The position numbers and the translations under genes are program-made. 31,926 bases of DNA from Firmicutes bacterium UBA3914 (GTDB lineage Bacteria; Bacillota; Limnochordia; Darwinibacteriales; Darwinibacteriaceae), in assembly GCA_002391385.1 (NCBI GenBank), contig DGEY01000075.1, forward strand, positions 1-31,926. Direction: 5' to 3'. Below the pieces are notes generated by a model that saw only the letters and a list, made by a program, of their open reading frames with translations, had not been told where the DNA came from and did no database searches. Position 1 is the stretch's first letter. Every line of letters starts with the position of its first letter. Shown here in pieces: positions 17,197-25,201 of the stretch.

Positions 17197-18504
17197 TTAC
17201 TGCTTGAGGTACTCGTCGATCATTGCTTGACCTTGAGGCTTGAACTCGTTGACGATGGTGGCAGCTACACCGCCGCCCTTGATTCCCATGATCACACCGC
17301 CGTAGGGGGTTTCACCCTCCCACCAAGCGCCGAGGAAGTTGTGGTAGTAAGCGGCATCGCCGTCCACCTCTGACACGCCGCGATGGAGGACTTCATAGGT
17401 CGTGCGGTCAAAGGCGCGAGCGCGGATATAGTCTTCCATGGTCTCGTAGTAATCCTCCAGCGGGAAGAGGAAGTTATCCAGGGCAATCATGCCCAGCGGG
17501 TAAGCGGCATTCCTGGGGATGAAGATGGCGTCGGCAACACCGGGCGAGAAGACATAGTCATCCACATCGTCCCCCATGGGCAGGGGCAGGACCCCGTGCC
17601 TAAACTCGTACTCGCTGGGGTCAATCTGCCACATGGGCATGATGCCGATGGCTGCGCGGCCGGTTATAAACTCCCGCATCTGCCAGTCGCCGTAGGAGAT
17701 GCCCAATACGTTCTCCCACTCGCCCAGTTTGCGCAGGGCGTTGATGGCCTGGGGTTCATCCAGGGCGTAGTAGACCCTGCCGTCATCGCCCAGCCTGGTG
17801 ACGGCTCCGCCGTTGGAGAAGATCATGAACATGGGATCGATGAAAGCCAGACCCCACTGATCCACGACACCATCGCCATCGGTGTCCCTGGTGACCTGAC
17901 GGCCGATCTCCTCCACCATCTTCCAGTTCCATTCCATATTTTCATAGAGCTCGTAGGGATCAGGCAGGCCTTCCCGCTCGAACATGTCCAGGTTCACAAC
18001 CGCGAAGGGAGCATGCCCGTAGTCGTCGGGTGTGCCCACCGAGAAGTGGAATACATGCCCGTCGTAGGCCAGGCGCTCGTTTTTCTCCCGGGTGATGGGT
18101 GAAAGCTTCTCGAAGTACTCTGGAGGTAGAATCTCATCCACTGGATAGAATGCGCCGCGGGTCGCCAGGGTGAAGAAATCCCGGTGCGGCAGGCGCCACA
18201 GATCATACTGCGAGTCTCCCGAGAGGTAGCGGTTCAGGGCCAGTTCGCCCACTTCGTCCCAACCGGCGGTGATCAGCTGGATCTCGCCGATGTTAAACAG
18301 TTTCTTGGCCTCTTCCAAACGGCCAGCCCGGGCTCCACCCTCATAGAAAGCGGAGAGGTTGTCGAAGTGCGCGACAACCGTTACGGTGGCGCCTTGGAAG
18401 TCAATGGGCCCGAAGTCCATGCGATCCGACTCGTAAGCCAAAACTGCACTGGACAGCATCACTGCCACAAGCAGCACGACGGCAAACAATCCAATCCTTC
18501 TCAT
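17197..18504 (-). CDS. ABC transporter solute-binding protein, family 1
   Basis: A sugar-binding protein of 435 residues with a signal peptide cleaved after VLA (AVLA-YES) and no lipobox cysteine. Typical features are the N-terminal ATVTVVAHFD strand, the LNRYLSGDSQYDLWRLPHRDFF segment and the RAAIGIMPMWQ segment. It also has an EF-hand-like calcium loop, DTDGDGVVDQW, at about 207-217. ATG 18504 has AAAGGAGG at about 10 bases; an in-frame ATG at 18531 lies upstream of that site. It heads the nine-gene minus-strand block and is separated by a hairpin from the NHL/Yip1 gene. It most likely serves the permeases at 12202-10343. The substrate is inferred to be a plant oligosaccharide. Confidence 0.92.
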   Translation of the reverse strand: MRRIGLFAVVLLVAVMLSSAVLAYESDRMDFGPIDFQGATVTVVAHFDNLSAFYEGGARAGRLEEAKKLFNIGEIQLITAGWDEVGELALNRYLSGDSQYDLWRLPHRDFFTLATRGAFYPVDEILPPEYFEKLSPITREKNERLAYDGHVFHFSVGTPDDYGHAPFAVVNLDMFEREGLPDPYELYENMEWNWKMVEEIGRQVTRDTDGDGVVDQWGLAFIDPMFMIFSNGGAVTRLGDDGRVYYALDEPQAINALRKLGEWENVLGISYGDWQMREFITGRAAIGIMPMWQIDPSEYEFRHGVLPLPMGDDVDDYVFSPGVADAIFIPRNAAYPLGMIALDNFLFPLEDYYETMEDYIRARAFDRTTYEVLHRGVSEVDGDAAYYHNFLGAWWEGETPYGGVIMGIKGGGVAATIVNEFKPQGQAMIDEYLKQ

Positions 18505-18583
18505 TGACTCACGTCCTCCTTTATTTATCATCTGTATACTCCCCGTTGTCCCACGCTAAGTACCCTTGGCGGCGATCCCCCCT

Positions 18584-19810
18584 TCACTCGGTTCTTGTAT
18601 GATCCGCCCAGCGATCATTGGGCAGCAGTGGATACCAGCCCGGTCGCCGGGAATCCCGGTCGTATGGGTAACTTCCAAGTTCTTTATAGAGCTCAGCATA
18701 CTGCTGCAGTTTGTCGCGATCGAGTGTAACGCCCAGGCCAGGCCCCTCCGGAACCTTAACCCGGCCAGCTTGGATCACAAATTTACCCCCCTCGATAATG
18801 TCATCCCGCAGGTGATGGTAGTGGGCGTCGATGTCAAAGGACAGGTTGGGCAGTACAGCCCCTAGATGCAGCATGGTGGCCAGTTGAATGCCCAGCTCCC
18901 CGGAGGAGTGCACACCCACACCCAGCTGGAAGGTTTCACAGACATGCGCGGCTTTCACGCAGGCCCGGATCCCCCCCCAGAACGTGGTGTCCAGGAGGAT
19001 CACATCCGCCGCGGGATGGAGGATGTTCTGGGCCAGCTGTTCAAAATCCACCACCACGGTGTTGGTGGCCAGGGGAATGCGCACCTTTTCCCGCACCCGC
19101 CGCATGCCGTTCAGGCCCCAGGTGGGGTCTTCCAGATAGTCATTGCGGATGTGTTCGATCTGCCGGCCAAACCAGATGCTGTCTTCCACGCTCCAGCAGG
19201 CGTTGGGATCGATCCGGAAGGAATCCTCCGGAAACTCTTCGGCCAGGGCTCGGTAAGCTTCCAGCTCATAGCAGGGGCTGAACACGCCGGCCTTCAGCTT
19301 GTGGGTGCGAAAGCCATAGGTTTCCTTCAGCTGCCTGGTGTGCTCCACCAGCTGTTCCACGGTGCGCACTTCCCCGTGGAGCCCGTCGTCGCTGGGGTAG
19401 CGGAAAAAGAGGTAGCTGGCCAGGGGAATCTCATCCCTCAGCTTACCTCCTAAGAGTTTGTAGATGGGCAGGCCCAGCTTCTGCCCGATAATGTCCAGGC
19501 AGGCAAACTCAATGGCCGCCATGAGCTGGGTGCGGTTGTTGTAGAGGCTGGCTGTTGGATTGCAGATCTTGAAGCGGAGCTCTTCCAGGGCAAAGGGATC
19601 ATGCCCCACCAGGTAGGGCTTGAGGCCCAGAAACTGGAGCTCCGCGCTTTCACCGCCGCCTCCCATTTCACCGAGGCCGATAATGCCTTCATCCGTTTCC
19701 ACTTCGATGATCGTGCGCACAAAGCGCCCCCAATGCTCCCCATTGCTGTGCCTGAGGGGAGCCTCCAGGGGTACAGTAATTGTGGTCGGCCGGATATCTA
19801 CAATTTTCAC
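18584..19810 (-). CDS. Glucarate dehydratase-like enolase-superfamily enzyme
   Basis: A 408-residue acid-sugar dehydratase of the mandelate racemase/glucarate dehydratase group. Visible active-site residues are the K171-x-K173 base motif (THKLKAG), metal ligands D201 (RIDPNACW), E227 (LEDPTW) and N250 (ATNTVVVDF), and a D274/H301 dyad (LLDTTFWGG, GVHSSGEL). The Asn as third metal ligand matches glucarate dehydratases as I recall them. The start is GTG 19810 with AAAGGATGG upstream. It lies 30 bases after the regulator gene. It may process an aldarate or aldonate derived from the uronic or neutral sugars of the locus. The exact substrate cannot be read from the sequence. Confidence 0.87.
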   Translation of the reverse strand: MKIVDIRPTTITVPLEAPLRHSNGEHWGRFVRTIIEVETDEGIIGLGEMGGGGESAELQFLGLKPYLVGHDPFALEELRFKICNPTASLYNNRTQLMAAIEFACLDIIGQKLGLPIYKLLGGKLRDEIPLASYLFFRYPSDDGLHGEVRTVEQLVEHTRQLKETYGFRTHKLKAGVFSPCYELEAYRALAEEFPEDSFRIDPNACWSVEDSIWFGRQIEHIRNDYLEDPTWGLNGMRRVREKVRIPLATNTVVVDFEQLAQNILHPAADVILLDTTFWGGIRACVKAAHVCETFQLGVGVHSSGELGIQLATMLHLGAVLPNLSFDIDAHYHHLRDDIIEGGKFVIQAGRVKVPEGPGLGVTLDRDKLQQYAELYKELGSYPYDRDSRRPGWYPLLPNDRWADHTRTE

Positions 19811-19840
19811 CTAGACCATCCTTTCACTCACCACGCCTCT

Positions 19841-20536
19841 TTACAGGTCCACAAAATATTCCGGGTAATCAGCCAGCAGTTGATCCTTTTCCACAATGAC
19901 CATGCGCAGATGCTCGCCCATGATCCTCTTGGCCTCTTCTCCCTTGCCCTCCCGCAGAGCCTGGAGGATCTGCCGATGCTGGTTCAAGATCTGATCCCAG
20001 CGGAAATCGTGGGAGAGGCGCAGCACCCTGAGGCGGTAGAGGTCTATGTTCAACTGCTTCACCATTTCGTAGGTGCGCTCTTTACCACAGGCCCGGAAAA
20101 TAGTTCCATGGAACTCGTCGTCCAAACCCAGCATCTCCAGGTAATTCTTGTTCCGGTAGCACACCTCTTGGGCCGCCAGATTTGACTCCAGCTTGTGCAG
20201 ATCTTCCTCCGTCAGCCGTCCGGCCGCTTCCTCAATCACTGCCTTTTCCACAATCTCACGCACCCAGCGCCCCTCCTCTAGGGCCCTGAGGTTAATCAAG
20301 GAAACATAGGTACCCCGCTGCGGATAGATCTCCACCAGGCCATCCTGGTTGAGGTGAACGAAAACTTCCCGCACCGGTGTGCGGCTCACCTTAAACTGTT
20401 CAGAAATCTCCTGCTCGGACATTTTCGTACCCGGCTTGAGATCCAGGTGCAGAATACTTTGGCGCAGGGTACTGTAAACGAACTCCCGGGCAGATGCTCG
20501 GCTTCCAGGGACCCGCCTAGCTGTTAAGTCCTGTAT
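19841..20536 (-). CDS. GntR-family transcriptional regulator with FCD domain
   Basis: A regulator of about 231 residues. The N-terminal winged helix carries YSTLRQSILHLDLKPGTKMSE and EQFKVSRTPVREVFVHLNQDGLVEIYPQRGTYV, followed by an all-helical FCD effector domain (about 75-220). The frame is open to a TTG at 20608, but that TTG is the -35 hexamer of the gene's own promoter. Between the predicted transcription start (about 20573) and the conserved domain there is no in-frame ATG, GTG or TTG. GGGAGGCG lies 8 bases before an ATA at 20536, which is proposed as an unusual start. The gene probably autoregulates through the palindrome at its transcription start and controls the divergent transporter. 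Confidence 0.88.
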   Translation of the reverse strand: MQDLTARRVPGSRASAREFVYSTLRQSILHLDLKPGTKMSEQEISEQFKVSRTPVREVFVHLNQDGLVEIYPQRGTYVSLINLRALEEGRWVREIVEKAVIEEAAGRLTEEDLHKLESNLAAQEVCYRNKNYLEMLGLDDEFHGTIFRACGKERTYEMVKQLNIDLYRLRVLRLSHDFRWDQILNQHRQILQALREGKGEEAKRIMGEHLRMVIVEKDQLLADYPEYFVDL

Positions 20537-20555
20537 CGTAATCGCCTCCCGGTCA

Positions 20556-20573
20556 ATACTACCATGGTAGTAT
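20556..20573. promoter_or_regulatory. GntR operator, copy A (perfect 18-bp palindrome)
   Basis: ATACTACCATGGTAGTAT is a perfect palindrome lying at the predicted transcription start of the regulator gene, and it recurs exactly at 24191-24208. Position, symmetry and recurrence beside a GntR gene support its role as the regulator's binding site and suggest autorepression. Binding has not been shown. Confidence 0.82.
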
Positions 20574-20579
20574 ACTTTA

Positions 20580-20608
20580 ATAATATCTAACACTTTCCTA
20601 AAAGTCAA
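20580..20608 (-). promoter_or_regulatory. SigmaA-type promoter of the GntR gene
   Basis: TTGACT (20608-20603), 17 bases, TATTAT (20585-20580): five of six matches in each hexamer at ideal spacing. The start point would be near 20573, the edge of the operator. The -35 lies 6 bases after the stop codon of the GH2 gene. Transcription could continue into the dehydratase gene and the nine-gene block. Confidence 0.8.
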
Positions 20609-20614
20609 CGGTGT

Positions 20615-23600
20615 TTATTCCATATTTACCAAATCCGTTCCAGCGGGCAAGAAGCGCAGGTAAGCCAGATCGAAGCGGGCTCCCGGCAGAAAGACCAGCC
20701 GGAGGTGGGCCCTGCCCCTGATGGTCTGGAGCGGGAAAACCTGTTCCGTGTAGTCCTCCCCGCGCCTGAAGACCACCTGCTGGCGCTCTTCCCCGTGGGG
20801 GAAGGACAGGCTGAGCACCACCGCAGCCTGCTCTAGGGGCGTGCGCCCACAGAGGATCAGTCCTCCGGCTCCCTCCTCCCCAAAATCCAGCGGCCCAAAG
20901 TCCAAGGTGGTGTTGTTGCCGATACCTTCGATCCTATCCCCCCTAATGGTGAACTCATCGCCATAGACCTGGTCGCACTCCCCGGCGGCAATCCGGGCGA
21001 AGGCCCGCCGCTGCCGGGCAAAGGAGAAGCCCTTGATGTGCAGCTTGTCCCAGGTGACAAACCAAAGGGACGTCACACCCCTTAAGCGCTTGGCCAGTTG
21101 ATAGGTCTCAGGCTGATACACATTCCACCTGGTGGGTTTGGCATAAAAGGTATCTAGAAGGAGCACGCTGCCCTCTTCCCGGGGCCTGCCTTCCCAGAGC
21201 TGCAACCGGTGGGGGGAGCTGGTGAGGGCAAAGATGGGGATGGTGATCATATCGGAGCCCTCGGGCCCGAAGTCCAAACCGGCGAAGCCCACCTGGGTTT
21301 CCACCCCGCGGGCGGTGGCCACCCCCCGCTCGTTACCCGGTCCCACCACCCCCACCACCGCATCATAGAGACTCCCCGCCACGAATCTGTAGGGATCTTT
21401 AAAGCGCACGCCCAGGCCCTCGGCGGTAAATTCCAGCTCGGCAAAGAGGCGCACCTGGTCGGTGCCGTTTTTGCTCAGGCAGCGCAGGCGAAACTTCCCA
21501 TCCCCCAGGGCCCTGAGGCGCACCTCGCCCTCGCCCACCTCCACAATTTCCGCCAGGTGCGAGTCTGTACCCCCGGGGTTCACCACCCGCCAGCTGAGAT
21601 CGGGGTAAGAGGCTCCCGCGGGGTAAAGCCCGGCCCGCACCGTCACTTCCCGGCACTCGGGGGTGAGGATCCGCTCTCCCTGGGCCGTGAGCTCGATCTT
21701 GCGCAGGGGAATTTCCGAGAGCCGCCCCGTGTGTATAGGCTGGGGACGGTTTTCTTCCCGGGCGGGAACGCCCCTTGGCGGGCCGCCCGCCGCCGGGCGG
21801 CTGTAAAAAACCGCCGCGGCCCGGGGTAGACCCGGGGAAGACACCTCCAGCCTGATCTCCCCAGGCTCAAGGCGCGCGGCGATGATAGCCCGCAGTTTCC
21901 CGCTAAAGAGCCGCCTGCTTATACCCTTAAACGAGTCGTAATCGGTGCTGTCTCCGTTATCCAGCCCCACCAGGCGCCCGGCGCCGCTCACCTGCACTTC
22001 CACCCGGTTGGTGGCGTTTTCCACCGGATTGCCCTGGGCATCTTCCATGGAGATCTCCACGAAGATCAAATCAGTGCCGTTGGCCTCGATTTCCCTCCGA
22101 TCAGCCTTGATCTTGATCCTGGCCGGATCGCCAAAGGAGCGCCGCACCGCGCAGGCCAATACCCTGCCCTTTTCATCCAGGGCCACAGCCTTCAGCTCCC
22201 CCGGCACATAGGGAACCTTCCAGCTGGTAACGTATAAGTGCTGGGGCTCCCGCATGTTTCTGCGGCCGATTTCCCTGCCGTTCAGCTCCAGGACCACCTG
22301 GGGAGCGTTGGAGCAGACCCGCACGTCGATGAGCTGGCCGGGGCTGAAATCCCAATGGGGGAAGAGATGCACCATGGGGTTGGTCTTGTAGTCGGTCCAG
22401 GCGGCCTGGTAGATGTAGTAGCTGTCCTTGGGAAAGGCCGCGGTGTCCAGCTGGCCGAAGAAGGAGTTTTTGCTGTGGTAGGGCGTGGGTTCCCCCAGGT
22501 AGTCAAAGCCGCTCCAGATAAACTGACCCAGGGAAAAGGGAGCTTCCCGCTGGGCGTCCAGGCAGTCCTGGGTACTGGGTGCACCCCAGCTCACGGGGCT
22601 GTTGCCCAGGGCGGAGCACTGGCCATCGTCTTCGCCTAAGGTGGGCACCTCCAGGGGAAAGTGGTAGATGCCCCTGCTCTGCACCACGGCGCTGGTCTCG
22701 CTGCCATAGATCACCCAGTGGGGGTATTTTTCCCTATGGGCGCGGTACAGGCCGGTGCCGTAGTTGTACCCCACAGCATCCAGCAGCTCGGCGCAGCGCT
22801 GGGTGTTCTCCCACTGCAGGTAGTTGGAGGCAAAGGTTACAAAGCCGTTCCCCCGGGGATCGTGGCGGCGCACCTGCTCAATGAGGAGGCGGGTCAGCTC
22901 CAGGCCCCGCTCACCCACATGGGTGTCCAGCACCTCGTTGCCAATGCTCCACATGAGCAGGCTGGGGTGGTTGCGGTCCCGCCGTACCCAGCTGGCCACA
23001 TCCCGCTCCACCCACTGGGGGAAAAAGCGGGCGTAGTCGAACTTGGTCTTGGGCAGCTCCCACATATCGAAGGCCTCGCTGATCACTAAAAAGCCCAGCT
23101 CATCCCCGAGTTCCATCAAAGCCTTTGCCGGAACGCTGTGCGCGGTGCGCAGGGCATTTACGCCCATCTTTTTCAAAAGCTGCAAGCGGTAGCGCAGGGC
23201 GTCTTTGTTGAAAGCTGCGCCCAAGGCGCCCAGATCGTGGTGCTCGCACACCCCCTTGAGCTCCAACTTGCGGCCGTTAAGGATCAACCCCTCTTGGGGG
23301 CTTAAGACCGCTTCCTTAAAGCCCACATTCTGCCAGGTGCGGTCCAGAACCTGACCGGTTTTCCCATCCACGAGCTCGGTGCGGAGCCGGTAGAGGCGGG
23401 GCTTGTCGGGGTCCCACAGCTCCACCCCCCTGAGGACCAGTTCCTGGCTGCTCAGCAGCCTGCCCACACCTGGGGGCAGCAGCTCCCGGGAGCTGGCCGC
23501 GGGCGTTTTACCCTGGAAAAGGGTGTGGACCACCGCCAGCGGCGCGCCGCTCCCCGCCTCCACTTCGCAGTCCACGGCTGCCGCCCAGGTGTCTGTGCCC

Positions 23601-24067
23601 TTAAGGCGGCGGCTGGAAACGTAGATGCCGTCTGTAACCAAGAAGTCAGCGTCCCGCAGCTTCAGCCAGACGCTGCGGTAAATCCCCGCCCCGGAATACC
23701 AGCGGCTGTTGGGGGCCTGGTGCACAACCCGGACCAAGATCTCATTGGACCCAGGCCTCAGCGCCTGGGTGATCTCATATTCAAAGGAAGTGTAGCCGTT
23801 TTTCCAGTCCCCGATCCAGGTCCCGTTGACAAAGAGGGAGCAGTCCAGATAAACGCCTTCAAAATAGAGGAAGATGCGCCCCTGGCCGTTATAATCTAAA
23901 TACCGCCTGTACCAGCCGATGCCATCTGCATAGAGGCTTTTGGCATCGTAGATCAGCCAGTCGTGGGGCAGGTCTACATCGGCAAATTCCAAACCGGCGG
24001 GATCAAGCTGATCCAGCGGACCTCGGGCAAACTGCCAGCCATCGTTGAGCAGTACAGTCTCTCCCAC
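20615..24067 (-). CDS. Large intracellular glycoside hydrolase family 2 enzyme (beta-galactosidase-like)
   Basis: A GH2 enzyme of 1150 residues: sugar-binding jelly roll (about 5-135), Ig-like domain (about 145-250), TIM barrel (about 255-525), a DUF4982-like and Ig-like region (about 540-800) and a C-terminal stretch with two related beta-sandwich modules, each with an LDFGP motif. The acid/base is Glu378 in SIGNEV and the nucleophile Glu457 in YGSETS. There is no signal peptide, so it is cytoplasmic. The frame is open to a TTG at 24169, but that would read through the -35 of the divergent promoter. AAGGGAGG lies 7 bases before GTG 24067, which is chosen. Beta-galactosidase is the usual label; beta-glucuronidase or another GH2 activity is possible. 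A weak promoter (TTGAAT, 24188-24183; TAAAAG, 24165-24160) is a candidate. Confidence 0.9.
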   Translation of the reverse strand: MGETVLLNDGWQFARGPLDQLDPAGLEFADVDLPHDWLIYDAKSLYADGIGWYRRYLDYNGQGRIFLYFEGVYLDCSLFVNGTWIGDWKNGYTSFEYEITQALRPGSNEILVRVVHQAPNSRWYSGAGIYRSVWLKLRDADFLVTDGIYVSSRRLKGTDTWAAAVDCEVEAGSGAPLAVVHTLFQGKTPAASSRELLPPGVGRLLSSQELVLRGVELWDPDKPRLYRLRTELVDGKTGQVLDRTWQNVGFKEAVLSPQEGLILNGRKLELKGVCEHHDLGALGAAFNKDALRYRLQLLKKMGVNALRTAHSVPAKALMELGDELGFLVISEAFDMWELPKTKFDYARFFPQWVERDVASWVRRDRNHPSLLMWSIGNEVLDTHVGERGLELTRLLIEQVRRHDPRGNGFVTFASNYLQWENTQRCAELLDAVGYNYGTGLYRAHREKYPHWVIYGSETSAVVQSRGIYHFPLEVPTLGEDDGQCSALGNSPVSWGAPSTQDCLDAQREAPFSLGQFIWSGFDYLGEPTPYHSKNSFFGQLDTAAFPKDSYYIYQAAWTDYKTNPMVHLFPHWDFSPGQLIDVRVCSNAPQVVLELNGREIGRRNMREPQHLYVTSWKVPYVPGELKAVALDEKGRVLACAVRRSFGDPARIKIKADRREIEANGTDLIFVEISMEDAQGNPVENATNRVEVQVSGAGRLVGLDNGDSTDYDSFKGISRRLFSGKLRAIIAARLEPGEIRLEVSSPGLPRAAAVFYSRPAAGGPPRGVPAREENRPQPIHTGRLSEIPLRKIELTAQGERILTPECREVTVRAGLYPAGASYPDLSWRVVNPGGTDSHLAEIVEVGEGEVRLRALGDGKFRLRCLSKNGTDQVRLFAELEFTAEGLGVRFKDPYRFVAGSLYDAVVGVVGPGNERGVATARGVETQVGFAGLDFGPEGSDMITIPIFALTSSPHRLQLWEGRPREEGSVLLLDTFYAKPTRWNVYQPETYQLAKRLRGVTSLWFVTWDKLHIKGFSFARQRRAFARIAAGECDQVYGDEFTIRGDRIEGIGNNTTLDFGPLDFGEEGAGGLILCGRTPLEQAAVVLSLSFPHGEERQQVVFRRGEDYTEQVFPLQTIRGRAHLRLVFLPGARFDLAYLRFLPAGTDLVNME

Positions 24068-24155
24068 CCTGCGGCCTCCCTTCCCGATCGCTGCAAACCC
24101 CGCTGTTTCTTGTTTTCCCGGGGTTAAATGCACCAAACCACCGTAAAAAATGGGG

Positions 24156-24184
24156 TTGACTTTTATCAAAATGTAAGATATTAT
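24156..24184 (+). promoter_or_regulatory. SigmaA-type promoter of the LplB/YtcP-type transporter operon
   Basis: TTGACT (24156-24161), 17 bases, TATTAT (24179-24184), with a start point near 24191 at the operator edge. Its hexamers and spacing are identical to those of the regulator's promoter, and flanking bases match too. It drives the three genes 24231-27753. Confidence 0.82.
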
Positions 24185-24190
24185 TCAAGT

Positions 24191-24208
24191 ATACTACCAT
24201 GGTAGTAT
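24191..24208. promoter_or_regulatory. GntR operator, copy B (perfect 18-bp palindrome)
   Basis: ATACTACCATGGTAGTAT, identical to copy A and extended by one more symmetric pair (24190-24209). It covers the predicted transcription start of the transporter operon and ends 22 bases before the first start codon, a classic repressor position. Confidence 0.82.
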
Positions 24209-24230
24209 AAAAAGGGGCGGAGGGCAAGAG

Positions 24231-25169
24231 ATGAAACGTGTAGCCAACATCAATCCCCGGCGCATCATCAACTACCTGCGCAAATACTGGTCCCTTTATC
24301 TGATGCTTTCCATTCCCATCGCTTATTTTATTGTCTTTAGGTACATCCCCATGACCTATATCCAGATCGCCTTTAAGCGCTACAGCATCGTTCAAAGCCC
24401 GTGGGAGATGCCTCTGGCAAACAATCACGGGTTTGAGTATTTCCTGAAAGCTTTCCGCAACCTCGATTTCCTCTATGCGCTGCGCAACACCCTGCTTTTG
24501 AACTTCCTGGACTTGGTGATCGGCTTTCCAGCACCGATCATTTTGGCGCTGCTCCTCAATGAGCTGACTTTTCCCCGCTTTAAGCGATTTACCCAGTCCG
24601 TGGTCTACCTGCCCCATTTTCTCTCCTGGATCATCATTGCCGGACTGGCCAAGCAGCTTTTCGCGCCCACCTCGGGTATGATCAACATCCTCTTGAACCG
24701 TTTGGGCTTTGAATCTATTCCCTTCCTCAACGATCCCACCCATTGGGTGTTTACCTATGTCTTCCTGGGGATCTGGCGCAACATGGGCTGGAACGCCATT
24801 ATCTACCTAGCCGCCCTGACCAACATTAACCCGGAGCTTTACGAAGCCGCGGCCATTGACGGAGCGAACCGCTGGCAGAACATCTGGTACATCACCCTGC
24901 CGGGCCTGCGTCCCACCATCTTCACCATGCTCATTCTCAGCCTGGGGCATATCCTCAGCAGCGAACTGGACCGGCCCTACGCCTTGAGCAACCCCTTGGT
25001 GAACAGCGTATCCAACGTCCTCTCCATCTTCGTCTACCGCTACGGCATCCGGGGGCTGCAGTTCTCCCTCACAACCGCCGTGGGCCTGTTCCAGTCGGTG
25101 GTGTGCGTGATTTTCCTGGTGGCAGCCAATGCCCTGGCCAAAAGGTTCGGCGAGCGCGGTATTTGGTAG
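24231..25169 (+). CDS. ABC transporter permease, LplB-type
   Basis: A 312-residue membrane permease with the features of the LplB family: an early hydrophobic segment (YLMLSIPIAYFIVFRYIPM), FKRYSIVQSPW, and the EAA loop YEAAAIDGANRWQNIWYITLP. GGAGGG precedes the ATG. It is the first gene of the operator-controlled plus-strand operon. LplB/YtcP-type importers serve aldouronates in the Paenibacillus JDR-2 xylan cluster, which also contains a GH67 gene. This suggests, but does not prove, that this system imports methylglucuronoxylan fragments for the GH67 enzyme. Confidence 0.94.
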   Translation: MKRVANINPRRIINYLRKYWSLYLMLSIPIAYFIVFRYIPMTYIQIAFKRYSIVQSPWEMPLANNHGFEYFLKAFRNLDFLYALRNTLLLNFLDLVIGFPAPIILALLLNELTFPRFKRFTQSVVYLPHFLSWIIIAGLAKQLFAPTSGMINILLNRLGFESIPFLNDPTHWVFTYVFLGIWRNMGWNAIIYLAALTNINPELYEAAAIDGANRWQNIWYITLPGLRPTIFTMLILSLGHILSSELDRPYALSNPLVNSVSNVLSIFVYRYGIRGLQFSLTTAVGLFQSVVCVIFLVAANALAKRFGERGIW

Positions 25170-25201
25170 TGTAAACAAAGGATAGAAAGCGAGGATGAGC
25201 C

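Noticed and set aside
18505..18560. AGTATAC before the 444-residue binding-protein gene as another GntR operator
   Set aside because: Only the first seven bases match the operator flank; the central ACCATGGT is missing and there is no symmetry.
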